From Poecilobothrus nobilitatus (lineage: Eukaryota; Arthropoda; Insecta; Diptera; Dolichopodidae): DNA of 64,000 nucleotides. Of the stretch, positions 51,046 through 63,801 are shown in pieces (position 1 is the first letter of the stretch; each line of letters begins with the position of its first letter). Both the position numbers and the translations under genes were made by a program. Below the pieces are notes generated by a model. That model was not told the DNA's origin, made no database searches, and worked only from the letters and a program-made list of their open reading frames with translations. Where the stretch lies: contig OX352774.1 of the NCBI GenBank assembly GCA_947095535.1, forward strand, positions 73,284,416 to 73,348,415. Reading direction: 5' to 3'.

Positions 51046-52383
51046 CATATTTTACAGTTTCTGTAAAATTACCTTAGAAATTTTTCTCATTTTGTTTTCT
51101 TTTTTCATAAACTAGCTAGAGAACTATTTAAAAAAATCCTTTTTGAATGAAATAATATTAAAATTTACTTTTTTTTTCTTTTTGCCTCTTTTTATTAGTC
51201 ATAAAACAGCTGATGATTTGTTACTGTATATGTAAATAATAAAATAAAGATTTTTGTAATAGTATTCGATAATCAACAAAATAATAAAATATACCGATTT
51301 CAATATAATAATATTTTTTTTAAAGTTTAGTTATCGTTTGACGTTTAGGCGCTTAAGTTAAAGTATTACTATTGACAGTAAGCGCATGCATCAATGGAGA
51401 AGCAAAACAGATGGATAAAAAAGCCATAAATAATTGATTAATTAAAATAAATAAAATGGGAAAAATGATATATGTATGTAATCAAGATTTTTTTTTTATT
51501 ATTTAATTTTCAAATAATTATAGTTTAGTGTATTATATCTAAGAAAATATTATATTTCCTTTTAGTTAAATAGAATATTTAATACAATTGATATATTATG
51601 TATATTTATATGTATAATTATATGTATCAGTATATGGTAAATAAAGCTTTGAATAAATATAAAACTGCTATAAAATGGTAAAACAAAAATAAAATTAAAC
51701 CAATTTTAATTAATATAATATGTTCAAATAGCAGGCAAATGCAGTTATCTTAGGATGATGACCTGAAAAAGAATATTATTATAGCAGTTGATGATAATGT
51801 ATAGAATTTTTAATATTTTTAACTGACATTCAGTATTTTATTTGTAATTAAAATTTTTTGTTCTTTAGACTATCTCAATTTTTTTTTAATATTAAATGAC
51901 ATTAACGAAAATTTTTTTTTCGAATATACAAATTTAATTTTAATTCAAAAAAAAAAAAGATTGTATTCGATGTTTGTGTATAAAAAATAATATAAAGCAG
52001 AATTTTAATGATAAATTTTATTGATTTTTAAAATATTTGTTGCATTATCAAAAATTCATATGTAAGTTTTAATGTAATGAAATTTATCATTATATATTAT
52101 ATTAAATTATATTAAATTGTAATGTATCACTGATTTTAATTATTTGATTAAATAAAGTAAAATTTTTTTTATTAAGAGCGTTTCCGAACCTATAGCACTT
52201 TGTATACTAGACACTTATTTATGAAACTTTTTTAGCCGAAAACTCCGAATAGTATTAATTAGTGTTCTCAGATCAAATGGCACTTTACGCTTAATTATCT
52301 GTCAAGTTTGTTATTATTTTTAGTATTATGATACCCGTACTATAGTTGACGAACTTAGCACTAAATTAAAAGTAAACTGTTTT
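51046..52383. other. AT-rich intergenic DNA
   Basis: No gene or recognised repeat. Confidence 0.5.
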
Positions 52384-53965
52384 TATACCCGTACGATAGG
52401 ATCGGGTATAATAAAATTACTCCTCCGTTTGTAACACCTCGAAATAAGCGAGCTAGATATACCTTCAAAGGTATGGATCGGATCAGAAAAAAATTCTAAG
52501 ACTTTTGAGCCATGTCCGTCCGTCCGTCCGTCCGTCCGTCAGCACGCTAACTCAAAAACTAAGAAAGCTAGAATCTTGAAATTTACACAAAATATTTTGG
52601 GAGTAATTTGTAGGTTCCCTATTTTTTTTGGTTGAGTTTGGACCAAGCCTTAGGGTAGCTCTCGAACACCTAACTTTTAGATCCTCACATTTTTTTTGCA
52701 ATAGAGCTATGAAATTTTAACCACTGATAGATCTCACAAAAATATTAATTTTATTTTTAATAACTTTTTTTTGTAGCCCTACCCGTTACGGAGCTACAGC
52801 TCCCCAAAGGTTCAAAAAAGCTCCATATTTAAATTATTATAGCACAAGTTGTATAAGGTATATCTTCATTTTGAAAACGCCAAATGATTACTACTTTCAT
52901 TAGCTTTAAAAATATATATACAATAAATATATAATTTTGGCATACGGTGTCTTAATTTACCGTTATGCAAAACTCAAATTTTGCAAAATTCTTTAACCCT
53001 TCCATCTTCTAAACGGTTAAAGTTGGAAACTTGAAATTTTGACAGAAGTTAGATCTTTGAAAATTAGTATGAGTCGTTTCAGAAATTTTTTTTGTATCAC
53101 CCCCCGTTTAGGAGCTGTAAGGGGTCAAAAACTGAAAATTTCCTATTTTTAAACACCTGTAACTTGAACACCTGTTAAAATTTTTTTGAAGTAATACACA
53201 TAAATTAAAGCTCCAACATTATACTTTTATTTCTGTTAACAACTTTTTTTAATAATATAGGGTTACTTTATAATTGACGAAAGTGTTACTTGATTTTTTC
53301 AAATTTTCTAACAAATTTCTTTAACGAATTTTTTCCATTTTGTTTTACTCGATAATTTGAAATTGTTGAGGATATAATGCGTAGTACAAAAAAATGTAAT
53401 TAAATAAACAACATAACGGTTGCTTGAAGAATTTTTATTTATATGATATTGATATATATACATACTTATATAATATCATGTTTATTTACATATCGTATAT
53501 GTCACTAGTGAATGAATAATAAGAGTATAGATGTATATTATATACCGCCGTATTTACATACATACATGTATTTTATTGTACTTATAAGAAATTTTTCTGT
53601 CAATGGAATATTTAAATATAATATAATACAATATTTAAAATTATATTTACTGTTTTGTACTTAGTAAATTTAATATACATTTACCGCTTAGTATTAAATG
53701 GTACTATAGAATATTTGAAAAAGTTTTGGATTGATAATCGTTATGTGAAAGTTTAGAATCTGCTTTTGAAGAATGTACATATAAACATATAGTTTGAATA
53801 TATGTACAACCCATAGTTCTAGAAATTATAAAATTCACCCAAATTATTTTAAAATACTAAAATATTAAAAAAATAATATTGTAAGCAGAGTGACAGGATG
53901 TGAACATACTAACGGTTCGTACGGGTATCTAAGAGTTGACAAAGTCAACTGTATTCTTCCTCGTT
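52384..53965 (+). mobile_element. Family A HINE-like element, full-length
   Basis: ATACCCGTACGA at 52385-52396 is matched by its reverse complement at 53917-53928. The hairpin GTTGACAAAGTCAAC is at 53935-53949, and the end TTCTTCCTCG at 53954-53963 is followed by T6. It holds (GTCC)6 at about 52514-52537. It differs from the 42405 copy mainly by small indels, e.g. near 53050-53080. Noncoding. Confidence 0.85.
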
Positions 53966-55799
53966 TTTTCATTAAAACTGAAAAGAAAAAATAATTAAAA
54001 AACTATAGAATTACTATATATTTAACAAAAAAATGAATATAAGAAGAGTTGAAAGAGATAGCGTTATTTGAAATAATATTCATCAATAATAGAGAATTTC
54101 TACGTTTGTTTAAGTTTATTATGGCCAAATTGTCACTTTTACGTAACTGTAACTCCCGTTTCTTAAATAGTTATCGTTTCGTTTCGTTTATTTTGGGTAC
54201 CACTTAAGAATTAAAATCTTAATGAATTTTTTCAAGGATATATAAATTAAGTATGAAAGTATGGTGTTTTAACAACTACACCATTGGCTGCATAATACGT
54301 AATAAAAACGCGCGTTTTTTACAACAATAACTGGATAAAATAAAATTTTTATTTTGACTGTCATCTGCCCTTGGTGTTTATAGAAAGACGATCGGCAATA
54401 GAAAATCTATGAAAATTTAATTTTTTGTGACTAAAATATCTGGCTAATGTCTTCTTATCATTATTTCTGCTTATTTTGAAAGTATGTACTTTGTAAATTT
54501 ATGGTTCGTGAGGTAAGGAATTATTTTAATGTTTTTTTTTAATGTTTTTTTTTTTAAGTGTTACGCGTCAGTTAAGTATTACTCTTACGTTTAAAATTAG
54601 GGTTTTCTATAAATAGCAGTTACAAATTTTTACCTAAATTATATAATAATTTTTTGACAGTGATTTAAAACAGGTTTAAAAATGATAAAAACTTTTTGTT
54701 ACTCACATGTCGAATAATACTTAAAAAAAATATTCTATATTTACTTGTACATATTTTTGTGTTGTTTATCAAGAAGCTGATAAGTAAAATGTCATTAACT
54801 TTTTATACTTTAATTTCATTATATCTTTACTACTTTTATATATAACATCCAGATTTTAAAATCTGTAAGGAAATAACAGAGAAAAATTTAATCAGAAATC
54901 AGTAACCCGTACCTATATAATGTTTTTTTTTTTCAAATTTCTTTGTTGTGGTTTTTATATAATATGTAATATGTTGGGTTTATAACATTTTCATTCTTTA
55001 GAAAATTGAATTTATCGATTCTTTGTGCCTAATACTTTTAAAAGAAATTTTTTGCGAAAAAAAACCAAATTGTGGTTTTGTTCAGATGGAAAATTTTTCA
55101 TTCTTTTTAAGATCTTCTTTTTGTATTAGTTTTTTTACTAATGTAGCAGACAGGTGGGATTTAGATATTAGTACAAATGACAATGAAAGTTTTATACAAT
55201 GCAGTGTTTTACATATTTTAAATTATTTAATTTGAATTTTAGAAAACAGAAATTAATAAAATTTCCTTAGAAGTTTATAATATATTGTTTATTTTTTGAT
55301 TTGATCTTTTTCAGTCAAACAAATTTAATATTAGAATTTCGGTTTACATAATGACTTCATGTAATGAAGACAATGACTTCATCTAATGACTTCATGAGTA
55401 CAAAATTTTTAAAGTTTTAAAATAAATATTTTGAATTTAATAATGTAAAATAGAATTTTAGATTTATACTTAAAAAAAAAATAGTGTTATATATAACAGA
55501 CTTATAGTGTTATGAACAGTATTTTAATAACCGGACCATTTGGTTAGACCAGATTGAAAATATGGGTATATTTATGAACTACAATAGATAGTAAGGTTTT
55601 AAACCTTTAAATAGTAAGGTAGGATCAAAATGAATATCTAGGGAAGTGAGATTGATTTTCAATATCAGTCGAACATAGTACTTGAATGGAAATCTAAATT
55701 AAAGGGAAAAAACCCAAAAAAAAAAAAGTTTTATCACGAAATAGTAGATAATGGTTAGAATCATAATTTTCTTCGAATTTCATTGTAAGGTAACTAAAT
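53966..55799. other. AT-rich intergenic DNA
   Basis: No gene accepted. Near 55350-55406 TAATGACTTCATG is repeated three to four times. The open frame at 55023-55235 shows no recognisable domain. Confidence 0.5.
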
Positions 55800-55983
55800 A
55801 ATTTATAAAAGCTAGTTTATGTAAAAATATAATATTGGTGTTTTACTTTTTGTGTTTTGATTTAAATAAATTAACAGGTAACAGGTGTCTAAAAATAGTA
55901 CGATGCTCAATTTTTGACCCCCAATAACTTTAAAGCAGGGTAAGTACAAATTTTTTTTTAGTTTTTTTTTAGTTTTTTTTTTT

Positions 55984-56539
55984 TCCTAAGGGAGGTGGGA
56001 ATCTTCCAAAGACACCAAGAATTTCCCCCTTGGTAGTGTCAGATTCTTACTGACTAAACCCACCTCCCCCTTTAGCCAATATAATGGGATGAAACCCTTG
56101 CCAGCGAACGCAGTATATTGGCTAGGGAGTAGGGATAGGAAAGGATAGGAAATGGATACGGAAACATTGGATTGGGAGTGGGATTGTAAGGAAACAATGA
56201 ATCCGCCTATTATTATTATTATTTGCTAACAGTAATTAAAGCCGTCACAACAGTTACAACATGTAGTAGTAGTATATAGTAAGTACTACATGAGGTAATT
56301 ATTGAAGGCAACCCCCACTGTCACTCTAGTGGTTACTATTATTGGTATTAAGTATTCTTATTAATAGTATTATTATTTTACTACAGAGTCAGCGCCATCA
56401 GTGGATTACAACGTGCAGCAGTATATAACACCTTACTTGCATGATATAACCAAAGATGGCTTTACTGTAGCAGCTAATTATTATTATTATTATTATAATT
56501 ATTGTTATTATTAATTACTATTATTATTATTATTATTAC

Positions 56540-56614
<75 letters not shown>

Positions 56615-56822
56615 TATTATTATTATAATTATTGTTACTATTACTATTATTATTATTATTAATATTATATTGTTATTATTACTACTATTAATTATACGAT
56701 ATATACATTATTACGATATAAAAGTACTACATATTTTTTATTTATGACCTGACCGGGGTTTGAACCCAAGACCCTTCGATTGAAAGGTTGGCGACTTAAC
56801 CACTGCGCCATGAGTCGGATAG
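55984..56822 (-). mobile_element. Long tRNA-headed SINE-like element with ATT expansion
   Basis: On the minus strand it begins with a tRNA-like head at 56818-56745: box A GGCGCAGTGGTT and box B GGTTCAAACCC, with a possible anticodon arm between. There follows a long (AAT)n tract, then a body richer in GC than the window (AGTAAGAATCTGACACTACC; GGAGGTGGGTTTAG), and A-runs corresponding to the T-runs at 55950-55983. The order of pol III promoter, body and A tail is that of a SINE, though the length, including the microsatellite, is unusual. The body family is not one I recognise. The open frame at 56502-56747 is the microsatellite (poly-Ile). Confidence 0.55.
56476..56690. repeat. (ATT)n microsatellite
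   Basis: More than 200 bp of ATT trinucleotides, with occasional ACT, AAT and GTT variants. It lies inside the tRNA-headed element between its head and body. Confidence 0.95.
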
Positions 56823-57479
56823 TTATACTTATTTTCCAAGTTTTTTTTGCTCTAAATGGAATACAGAGGAACCAAAATGAAGTTTCGGTAAATGTAAATT
56901 TAAAATTCCCAAAAATTATACAATTTTTTTTATAAATTTATAAGGTTTAGAAAGTATTCTGTCCTTTCACGTTTTTAGATTAGAGCGAGGCTTTAGCTGC
57001 GTATTCGGTGGGGCTGCAAAAAAAAAATTATTTAACAAAATTAATTTCTTAATGACATCTAAAATAGTTAAAATATTTTTGCTACTTCTTCAACGTTTCA
57101 AAAGTTTTGTAGACCAGAGGACTGAGTAAAAGAAATAACAACTTTTTAAAAAATATTCTAGCAGGTGCGTCAAATACACTCTAAAAATTAAGTGGGATTA
57201 TAAATTCTAAATAAGCAAATGTGTATTTCTAATCCTTAAAAATAATTATATATTTTAGAGAAATTTTATATTGCCAACGATTTTTAAATGTGTACCTGTA
57301 ATACTGACTCTTGTGTATTTTTATATTCTTATATTTTTATTATATTAACTAATAAATTATCATCCAAAAAGGTTAAAAATGAATCATGTATAGGTATAGT
57401 AGATTTTATTTTACGTAATCGTGAATTTCTCTAAAGATTTATAGAATCGCAAAAACATTTTTTGATTTTAAAGTAAATA

Positions 57480-58640
57480 TGGATTTAGATTCATCAAGGT
57501 ACTTTCAGATTACTCTTATTTTCTTAGGAATAGGCAATTTCTTTAAAGAACTTAATAAAACTGGGTTTCGCGGTTTCATATTGGATTGGTTTAGCTCCTG
57601 TCTCATAGAGGAAAAACAAATAAATAATAGAAATAATAATATTTAATGGAAGTTTTAGTTCTTTAAAACATGTTCGAGTTTGGGTACCTTAAAGGTCATT
57701 CCTGTGGGACGAACCTTGTTTAACATTTCTATTAATTCTCTATTCTTCCAGAAATTCTTTGGTAAATTTTTGATATTGTTTGTTACTTAAAATTTGACTT
57801 AAACCTAATTAGGCAGTGGTTTTATTTGCACAAATTAGTTATTAGTCCAAAAATTAAGTATATGTGTTTCACTTTGTCAAATTTTCCAATATTAATTATT
57901 ATCTACTTTATCATTCTCATATAGTTGTAAAAAATTCCCTATTTCTGTAGATAACACGCACATGATTTCTTTTATAGACAATTTTTCGTGTTGTGAATCG
58001 TGTTTTATTGTTAATTGTATTAAAACCTTCAAATATCTTGGAGTTTTAATTGATAATGGTTCACATTGGTCAGATCACTATTCTTATTTGAAAAAAAGTT
58101 TAAACAATGTCAACCGTCATCTGTACCATTTGCAAAAATTTTGTTTCTTGAACCTCTTCACAGTTGATTTTGGTATATTTAACTTGAAACTTTAGTATGC
58201 TATTTCCTGTTGGCAGGGGCGAACATGTTTTAGCAGGATATGTTGATTGCTATTATTGTCATAAGAATATGCCATTCGGATAATTTCAAGAAAAAATTGT
58301 TTCACTTCCATACTTCCACTTTTCAAACTTAATATTCAAACTTTTAAAACTTAATATTCTTCTTCTTCCTAACCTTTATTTTTATAAAACGCTGAAAATA
58401 TTCTTTATAAAGTCGAGCTATTTCTGAACCTCATATTTCAAGTTATAATTTAAAAATTAATTAATCGAATTTTGCTTCGATTCTTCTGGTCCACACTTCT
58501 TATTTTGGTCACTTTTTCGATATTTTGGCTCCAAAAATTTTAATAAACTTCCTAGCTTTATAAAAAATGACAGAAATTCATATTCTTTTTGTTCTAATGT
58601 ATATGTCAATGGCTTTTTCAATTTAACATATCAGAAATTG
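57480..58640 (+). pseudogene. Decayed LINE ORF2 (reverse transcriptase, CR1/L2/Jockey superfamily)
   Basis: Conserved blocks occur in order but in shifting frames. ELNKTGFRGFILDWFSSCLI (57550-57610) is the block before the palm; GVP-stop-RSFLWDEP then LFNISINSL corresponds to the GVPQGS..LG..LF block. QWFYLHKLVISPKIKYMCF corresponds to the N-x-L-x-x-x-x-K-x-x-x-x-x-F region. FKYLGVLIDNGSHWSDHY, then SLNNVNRHLYHLQKF, is the thumb block. The stretch ends with APKI, a frameshift, then NKLPSFIKNDRNSYSF (about 58528-58590). The catalytic F/YADD region cannot be recognised. Numerous stops and frameshifts make it non-functional. The 5' part (endonuclease) is missing. The open frame at 57962-58195 is only one segment of it. 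Confidence 0.75.
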
Positions 58641-58764
58641 AGATTTTTTTTGTATAATTTCTCAGTATATTCTTTACTTATATTCTTTTTGTGATTTTAT
58701 ATCTTGCTCAAATTTTTGAATGTTTAAATTATATTTTTTGATTTTAAATAATTTTTTGCGTTTT

Positions 58765-59586
58765 TAGCCCATTTCCAAAAAATTTTTTGAAAAACTGTGG
58801 CTATTAGTTTCACTCTGTCCGTCTGTTTACAAAACATCTACACCTTTAAAAATAGAGAAAAAAAATTTGAACCATGGGCAGGTCTCATTAAAAAATTAAT
58901 GTTTTAGAACAACTTTTTCATGTAGTCCCATCCATTAGGGAGCTACAAGCCCTCAAACTTTGAAAAAGCCCTATTTTTAAATACGTATATCTCATGTTCT
59001 GATTAACATTTTGTCAATCTGAAAACGCCATTCGACAGGAATGTTTTGTACCTTTGTAAATCAATATCAAAATTATATATATATTTTTTAAATTTAGTAT
59101 GTGAAAATATACATACATGTATAATACATGTATGTGAAAACCAAATTTGCATGATTTTTCTACTTTCATAACTCAGGAACGCTTTCAGATATTTTGAGTC
59201 AAGAAATAACTTTTAGATTTAGTTTAAGTTTACTCAGAAAATTTTTTTTGGATCATACCCTGTTTATTAGAGCTCAAAAATAGAAAATTTGCTATTTTTA
59301 AACACCTGTAACTTAGGCACCTGTATACATTCAGTAATATATTTTTACATATATATTAACGGTTTTTCTTAGTTATATAGGATTCCGGATTTACAGTCCC
59401 TCAAAATTGCAAAAAAGTCCTATTTTCACATTTTTTCTTATATGAAATTTTCAAATTTTGGTACACGCCACAATTCTAAACTGTTGTAAAAATTAATTTT
59501 TCAATATATCCACTCTTTACTCTGGGCTTGTTATCGAATATTTTTTAATTTTTGAAATGTGCTTTTTTGAAAACCCTTTGTTTTTT
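58765..59586 (-). mobile_element. Family B HINE-like element, diverged copy
   Basis: In reverse orientation it shows the terminal hairpin region (CCCATTTCCAAAAAA), TTAGTTTCACTCTGTCCGTC, TGTTTACAAAAC, then GGTCTCATTA, CTACAAGCCCTCAAACTTTG, AACACCTGTAACTTAGGCAC and, near the other end, TTTGAAATGTGC. Only one body block is retained, so it is shorter than the 34899 copy. Confidence 0.7.
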
Positions 59587-60393
59587 CCATTACTTTGTTT
59601 TCAGTTCCTTTTCTAGCAACAGTTTAAAAAATTTTTATTTTTTTACAATTAAAATTCTATCACTTTTACTCTATTTAAATTTTTTCTTTTTTAAATAAGG
59701 TGACAACAATTAAAACTCATTTTTCATACTATTTTATTTATTTTCTAAAGAAAAAAAAATAAGAAATTAAATCAATTTAAAAACTAAAGTCATTAAAAAG
59801 TTGAAAAGAGATTTTTTTTTTTTATTTAAAGAATAAGATAAATAAAATATGAAAAATGATGTCTGCACAATTTGGTTTTATTTGACTAGAGGCTGTTTTA
59901 ACTTTTTACATTTCAGTACCCTTAAAGTTTTATTAATTAAACTTGAAAGAACGTTTTCTTACTTTGTAACTTTTTTTTCTCCTTTTTGTTCGTTTATTCT
60001 TAAAATTCTTCTGAATCTGAGTGTGGGTTAGTTAATTAAATGTTTATGAGTAGGTTGTCATAATGTATTTGAGAAGTGAAATAATGTAAAATAGGTTACA
60101 TAAAAATTATAGGCTTATCATGATTTATTAAAATGTTTTTCTTATAAAAATTCTACAGTAAAAAAAAAATAAAAGTTGATAGATATTAAAAGAAAATTAC
60201 GATTATTTTAAAAAATCTTTTCTATAGCATACTTTTCCTAGAGAAACTGTTGAAAGACTAAGCACCTGCCTTTAGGATCAAAAACTTAGAATTTTGTTAT
60301 TAATGTAATAAATCAACTAAATAAAAAATTTAAAGGCAAAATTCTATGCGGAAAAATATAAGCCTTCATTGTGGTAGAGGAATTATTTGAAAA
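59587..60393. other. AT-rich intergenic DNA
   Basis: No gene or repeat recognised; the frame at 59849-60031 is not convincing. Confidence 0.5.
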
Positions 60394-60932
60394 CGAAAAA
60401 GTGTGCAGTAGAGTAGACTGTGTCACATCTGGGATACCCATATGAACATAATATATCTATGCTGTTTTCATAACACTTGATCATCTTTCACAAAATTTCA
60501 GATGTTTTCATACCGACGTTATAAGTACCAAAATATATTTATGTAAATTTTGGAGCTGTATGACAGCTAACCGTAATATTGCCATAAAATGTGATCATCT
60601 TTTGTAAAATTTCAGACATCTAGCTTCATTAACTTTCAAGATGTGCAAGCTACCTAAACCTGCAGTTGCTCTAGCCCAACAAAATTTTACAGAAATTGTT
60701 AACATGCAATCCAACATCTTTTTACAAAATTTCAGATACCTAGCTCGGAATTTATTTTCTATTACTAGAATAGACTCGGAATTATTTTCATTGAAAAAGA
60801 GAAGTTGTATGGCAGCTACTGGAACCTGTTGCACCAGCATAAAGAAATTTGAATTCAAGTCTGAACTGATACATACCTTTGAGCTTAAATCTAGCTGAAT
60901 TCTTTATAGGTGTCACAAACGTAAAAAAGATT
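60394..60932 (-). mobile_element. Family C HINE-like element, internally shortened copy
   Basis: GTGCAGTAGAGTAGACTGTG, then GGGATACCCATATGAACATA, matches the start of the element at 10598. CATCTAGCTTCATTAACTTT, GTTGTATGGCAGCTACTGG and TAGGTGTCACAAACGTA follow in the same order. It lacks about 300 bp of interior and the second subterminal repeat. Open frames on both strands at 60595-60898 are inside the element and not genes. Confidence 0.7.
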
Positions 60933-61495
60933 AAGGCTGCTTTCTTTTAAAACAAAAAGCTTATATTATATAGAAAGAACATCATTTTTTTTTTCTTTAA
61001 TTAAATAGATTTTGGATTGTTTTATCATTCTACTTTTACTTTCTAAAAACAATCTGATAATACTGTGCTTATATTTGAATTCTGTAAGGTGATACAATTT
61101 ATTTCTCTGTATAGTTAAATTTATCATAAAGACCGCAAAGACTTTTTATCAAAAAAGTAATTAATTACACTTTAATTTCACTGATTTTTTAAAAAAGTCT
61201 TGGATAAGTTTTCTCCTTGTTTTTTTGTTTGGAAACAAAGTAAAAAAAATATAAATAAATATAAAAGTTCCATCTGGTGTATAAAAAAAATATCGATTTT
61301 TTATTGATTAAATGTTTCTTATTTTTAATTTGCAAAGTTCTTTAATAAATTTTTGAATGACTTTGAAGGAAATTTAAGTTTTAATATGTATATGTATTTT
61401 TGGTGGAAAAATTTTTCATTTTCATAATTTTCTAAGTTTTTACAATACAATTTTTTATATCTTTATTAATTATTTAATTAAAACTTGTTTCCTTT

Positions 61496-61530
<35 letters not shown>

Positions 61531-62214
61531 TGCAAATGAAGTGGGATAAAAATTGTATCAATCAATTATATAAAGTAGTATGAAATGATTAATTAAAGTT
61601 TATAGAAGAGAAAAATTTAAAGTTTTTGAAAAGGGAAGGAATTGTAAATTTAAAAATGGTTAAGAGAATAAAAACAACAACAATGTTGAAAGTTTTATAA
61701 GATCATAATTGAAATGAATTGGACATTAATATCATGTTGATTTTGTTTCATATTTTTAATAAAATTGAATGCCTTTTGTTTAAATTAAACACCTTTTCCT
61801 TCAAAAATTTAACAAGAAACCTCAATTTAATTTTAAATATAACTTTAAAATAATTTTCATAACTTTTTAAAATCTTCAAATAATTCTATAAATTTCTTGT
61901 TCCTAATATAAATATATTTTGCTGTAAGGATTCATATAAATCTCCCTCTTAAATGGATATATAATCCTCTATATAGCTCACTTGGGTTTAGATTTAAGTA
62001 TTACAGAAAATAAAAGGGATCATTCTTGGTGTACCTATAGTTTTTTTTATTTAAATTGAGATAAATAAAATTGTCAAAGTTAAAAAATTATACACCAAAA
62101 TGGTTGAGTAAGTTATATCGACTTGGGAAAAGTATCATCAATTTACAAATAATTGTTGCTGGTATTGATGATAATAGACATGCCATTCCTAAGCGCCTAC
62201 TGAAGAAGTGATTC
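60933..62214. other. AT-rich intergenic DNA with a 26-bp A-run
   Basis: No gene. A homopolymer A tract at 61503-61528 stands out; it could be the tail of a decayed retroelement, but no body is recognisable upstream. Confidence 0.5.
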
Positions 62215-62310
62215 AAATCGTGATTTTGTAATCAACTCCAAAATCCTTGTTAATTTGTCTTCTAAATACATATTTCAGTAACAAAGCATTCAAAATAGTG
62301 AAACCATCAT
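62215..62310 (+). repeat. Single D-monomer relic
   Basis: GTGATTTTGTAATCAACTCC, AAAATCC, then TACATATTTCAGTAACAAAG resembles the D-repeat near 3225-3300 and 33000-33150. Confidence 0.55.
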
Positions 62311-63801
62311 TAAAGAATGATACAAAATTCTGTACATAAACCACCACTAAACACCAAAATTCCAAACACAATTTTAGGGAGAAGAAACTTACATGATTTA
62401 AATTCAAAATTACTGAAGCCAATTCGCATTTTGTTTTCATTAATTCTTTTTAGGTTTTTATCCTTCCTTACAAAAACATTGATAGTTAAGGTTTTAAGTA
62501 TTTTGCTGTTTGATGTAAAGATATCGACTGGTAGAATTAATTACATGTTTAACAAAATGTATTCTCAAGAACAGATTATATTAAAAAAAGAATTTTAATG
62601 AAAATTATACTGAACTGAGGCGAGGTTAAGAGTGCACTTTAAGGTGTTAAACAAATAAAAAAAAAAGTTTTTTAAATCTGCTTTTGTGAAGGTTATCATA
62701 AGTTTTTGGTAGAACTATCATGTGAACTAAAAAGATAACTCTTTAAACTAGCAGTAAGTTATATATGTGCTTCAAACTTAATAATATGATAAATACATTT
62801 AATTTTATTATATGAATATGTTTTTTTTGTATTTGTTGCAAAAACTATTCTTTAGTTACTTAACTATGATAAGGTACTGTGTCTGAAAAACTAAAGGTAT
62901 TTAATTTAATGAAATCAAAAGATATTTTTTTAGAGCATCCAAGTGGTTTTAATTTAAATTTTTTTTTAAAGTTTTCTTAAGAAATTAGATACATTGTTTT
63001 TCTTTTGTGTTTCGCTTGTCATCTGGCAACAAACGCATAACTATAAACTTATATTTTTAAATTTTGCCTCCAGCTTTTATATTAATTTCATAGACTTTAA
63101 AACTTATATATACTTATATTTATGTATTTATTTGACATATTGAAATAAACTTTTTCAAAGAAATCTCGATTGTAACAATATAGTTTAGAAAATTACAGAA
63201 AAATTTGCTATTAAAAATTTATTTTCTACTTTTTAGTTCAAAAAAGCTGTTTTTTAAAAATTTTTTTTATTTATTTTATTTTATTCTTTTTAGTAACGAC
63301 AAATATAAGTATTGAATTTTTTTTTTCCTTGTTTAATTTTGAATTTTTACAGTTGCCCTCACAGTCTATAATTATATTATTACCTGTTATAATATAGAAT
63401 ATATTGAATTTTTTTATTATTAATTTATTGTGGCAAAATTTTTAAAAAATTAAGAAAACGTTGCATAGCTATAAAATTTAAAATTTAAATAAAAATATTG
63501 CAATTTTATAATGTTCTTTATTTTCACTTAAAAATGCGACCCTTTGAAAACTTTGATTTATATACTGCCTTGTTTTATCTTTCTTTTATAGCATGACATT
63601 TTAATATTTCTTTTTTTCTATCTGTTATGTGTGTAAATATCAGATGTGCACATATACATAAGAAATAGCCTTTAAAAATATTTAAAAAACAATCAAAGTA
63701 ACATTTTTTGTTCTCTTTTTTTCTATTCGTTTTTATTTTTCTTCCAGTATTACATTTTACTTTTTTTTTTCTGTTATTTAGGTACACTAAGAACTTATTT
63801 T
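62311..63801. other. AT-rich intergenic DNA
   Basis: No gene accepted; the frames at 62317-62598 and 63575-63850 show no recognisable family, and the latter overlaps a family B end. Confidence 0.5.

Larger units (their letters stand above)
55800..57180 (+). mobile_element. Old family B element, split by a SINE-like insertion
   Basis: The left part (ACAGGTGTCTAAAAATAG, TCAATTTTTGACCC) and right part (GGCTTTAGCTGCGTATTCGG, TGGGGCTGC, AAAAGTTTTGTAGACCAGAG) match successive segments of family B/A interiors with many changes. The 840 bp in between is unrelated. The copy is old: no tetranucleotide run remains. Confidence 0.55.

Noticed and set aside
56502..56747. An 81-codon frame encoding poly-isoleucine
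   Set aside because: It is the translation of the ATT microsatellite.
56745..56818. A functional tRNA gene on the minus strand
   Set aside because: The acceptor stem pairs poorly and the base before the putative anticodon is not U, so it is better explained as a SINE head.
60595..60898. Overlapping open frames on both strands
   Set aside because: Both lie in the noncoding interior of a family C element and have no counterpart in its other copy.
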